Below, one piece after another: positions 52,064-52,742 of a stretch of 52,742 nt of DNA. The notes under the pieces were generated by a model, which was given only the letters and a program-made list of their open reading frames with translations, searched no databases and had not been told where the DNA came from. Positions within the stretch are counted from its first letter, which is position 1. Each line of letters starts with the position of its first letter. The DNA comes from DATAXP01 sp036272935 (GTDB lineage: Bacteria; Planctomycetota; Planctomycetia; Pirellulales; PNKZ01). Where the stretch lies: NCBI GenBank assembly GCA_036272935.1, contig DATAXP010000056.1:1-52742 (forward strand), written 5' to 3'. The position numbers were made by a program, and so were the translations under genes.

Positions 52064-52742
52064 CTATTTCGTGGTGGCGGCGATTCGCAGGCCGTATGCG
52101 TTACTGCGGCCGTCGGGCGCATAGAGGTTTCGCCTGCCGCTGCCCAAATGATCGCGTTCGTTCGAGAATGCCCCGCCGCGTAGCACGCGTCGTGATCCGG
52201 TCGGCGCGCCCTGGGGGTCCACAGGCGGTGACTGCTGATAATAGTCCTTAGCGTGCCAGTCAGAACACCATTCCCAGACATTGCCCGACATGTCGTAAAG
52301 GTCCCAGGCGTTGGGGCGCAACTGACCCACCGGATGCGTCGTCTTCTCCGAGTTCTCTTTGAACCAGGCGTATTGCGGCAAGGCACGGAGATCGTCGCCG
52401 AAATAGTACGCGGTCGTCGTTCCCGCGCGGCAGGCGTATTCCCATTCGGCTTCGGTGGGAAGGCGAAATTGAAATCGCTGACCCAAAGGCGATTTGTTGA
52501 GTTTCTCCAGGAACTGCTGGCAATCGTCCCACGAAACATTTTCAATCGGCTTGGCGGGATTCGCGCCACCGACGGCTGGGTTGTTCCCCATCACGGCTTG
52601 CCATTGCAATTGCGTCACTTCAGTACTGCCCAAATAAAATGGCTTGGAAATCATCACTTCGTGTTGTGGCTCGTAACTCTTGTGATCGGGGTCTGAATCC
52701 GGTGAGCCCATCACAAACTTGCCGGCAGGAATCAGGCGCAAG
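52064..52742 (-). CDS. SUMF1/formylglycine-generating-enzyme-like domain protein (partial)
   Basis: The frame runs off the right edge, so the N-terminus is missing; at least 225 residues are present. It opens with RLIPAGKFVMGSPDSDPDHK and contains FYLGSTEVTQLQWQAVMGNN, ENVSWDDCQQFLEKLN, FRLPTEAEWEYACRAGTTTA, DMSGNVWEWCSDWHAKDYY and RRVLRGGAFSNERDHLGSG, the C-type-lectin-like SUMF1 fold. The two Cys of true formylglycine-generating enzymes are not both recognisable, as in most bacterial members. In planctomycetes this domain is often the tail of a Ser/Thr kinase or sits near sulfatases; neither can be seen here. Confidence 0.85.
   Translation of the reverse strand, partial: LRLIPAGKFVMGSPDSDPDHKSYEPQHEVMISKPFYLGSTEVTQLQWQAVMGNNPAVGGANPAKPIENVSWDDCQQFLEKLNKSPLGQRFQFRLPTEAEWEYACRAGTTTAYYFGDDLRALPQYAWFKENSEKTTHPVGQLRPNAWDLYDMSGNVWEWCSDWHAKDYYQQSPPVDPQGAPTGSRRVLRGGAFSNERDHLGSGRRNLYAPDGRSNAYGLRIAATTK

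Overview
The window is about 52.7 kb of GC-rich DNA (roughly 60-65% by eye) and looks like a chromosome segment of a planctomycete, probably of the Pirellulales group. The grounds are the family content: a 2636-residue Ser/Thr kinase fused to WD40, NPCBM, LamG, DUF1080 and leucine-rich modules; a SpoVG with an inserted zinc ribbon next to ispE; NfeD-flotillin; YwqK-repeat proteins; a SUMF1-domain protein; many secreted orphan proteins; and many short palindromic repeats between genes. The lineage call is inference from gene families, because no rRNA or marker tree was available. No rRNA, tRNA, prophage or true CRISPR array was found.

Layout. 1-0.5 kb: 3' end of an IS1380-type transposase and a degraded IPT/TIG remnant. 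0.8-2.9 kb: a frameshifted secreted alpha/beta hydrolase and a PDZ protein. 3.0-5.6 kb: an NfeD / flotillin-like FloA / unknown membrane protein operon. 5.9-7.8 kb: a beta-hydroxyacid dehydrogenase and a DUF3467 protein. 8.1-13.9 kb: a divergent pair of large exported orphan proteins. 13.9-17.7 kb: a broken small membrane protein, a WbsX/GH99-like secreted protein and acetyl-CoA synthetase. 17.8-18.8 kb: a small conserved protein and an HTH protein separated by a cluster of hairpins, two of which resemble type I-C CRISPR repeats. 18.9-23.1 kb: an exported protein with a suspected frameshift, a two-domain class II aldolase whose second domain has lost its metal ligands, and an adhesin-like repeat protein. 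23.5-34.2 kb: two YwqK-repeat proteins and the giant kinase, all on the + strand. 34.2-36.8 kb: spoVG, ispE and a nucleotidyltransferase cassette.

36.8-43.6 kb is a minus-strand surface-glycan operon: GT4-type glycosyltransferase, Gfo/Idh/MocA oxidoreductase, TIM-barrel-like protein, UPF0104 flippase-like protein, GT2 and a GT-C-like membrane protein. 44-47.7 kb holds an AI-2E family transporter, a planctomycete-type membrane protein and three small proteins. 47.7-51.9 kb is a second glycan operon (GT2, SAM methyltransferase, GT39-like protein). The right edge cuts a SUMF1/formylglycine-generating-enzyme-like gene.

The most unusual features are six palindromic repeats read in-frame inside the giant kinase, where they encode its linkers; a degenerate SGNH-like domain in that kinase; the CRISPR-repeat-like hairpins before the HTH gene; the dead aldolase half; and palindromes in which one outer stem closes two hairpins. 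Three genes carry single indels in otherwise conserved reading frames, so sequence accuracy should be checked before calling them pseudogenes.
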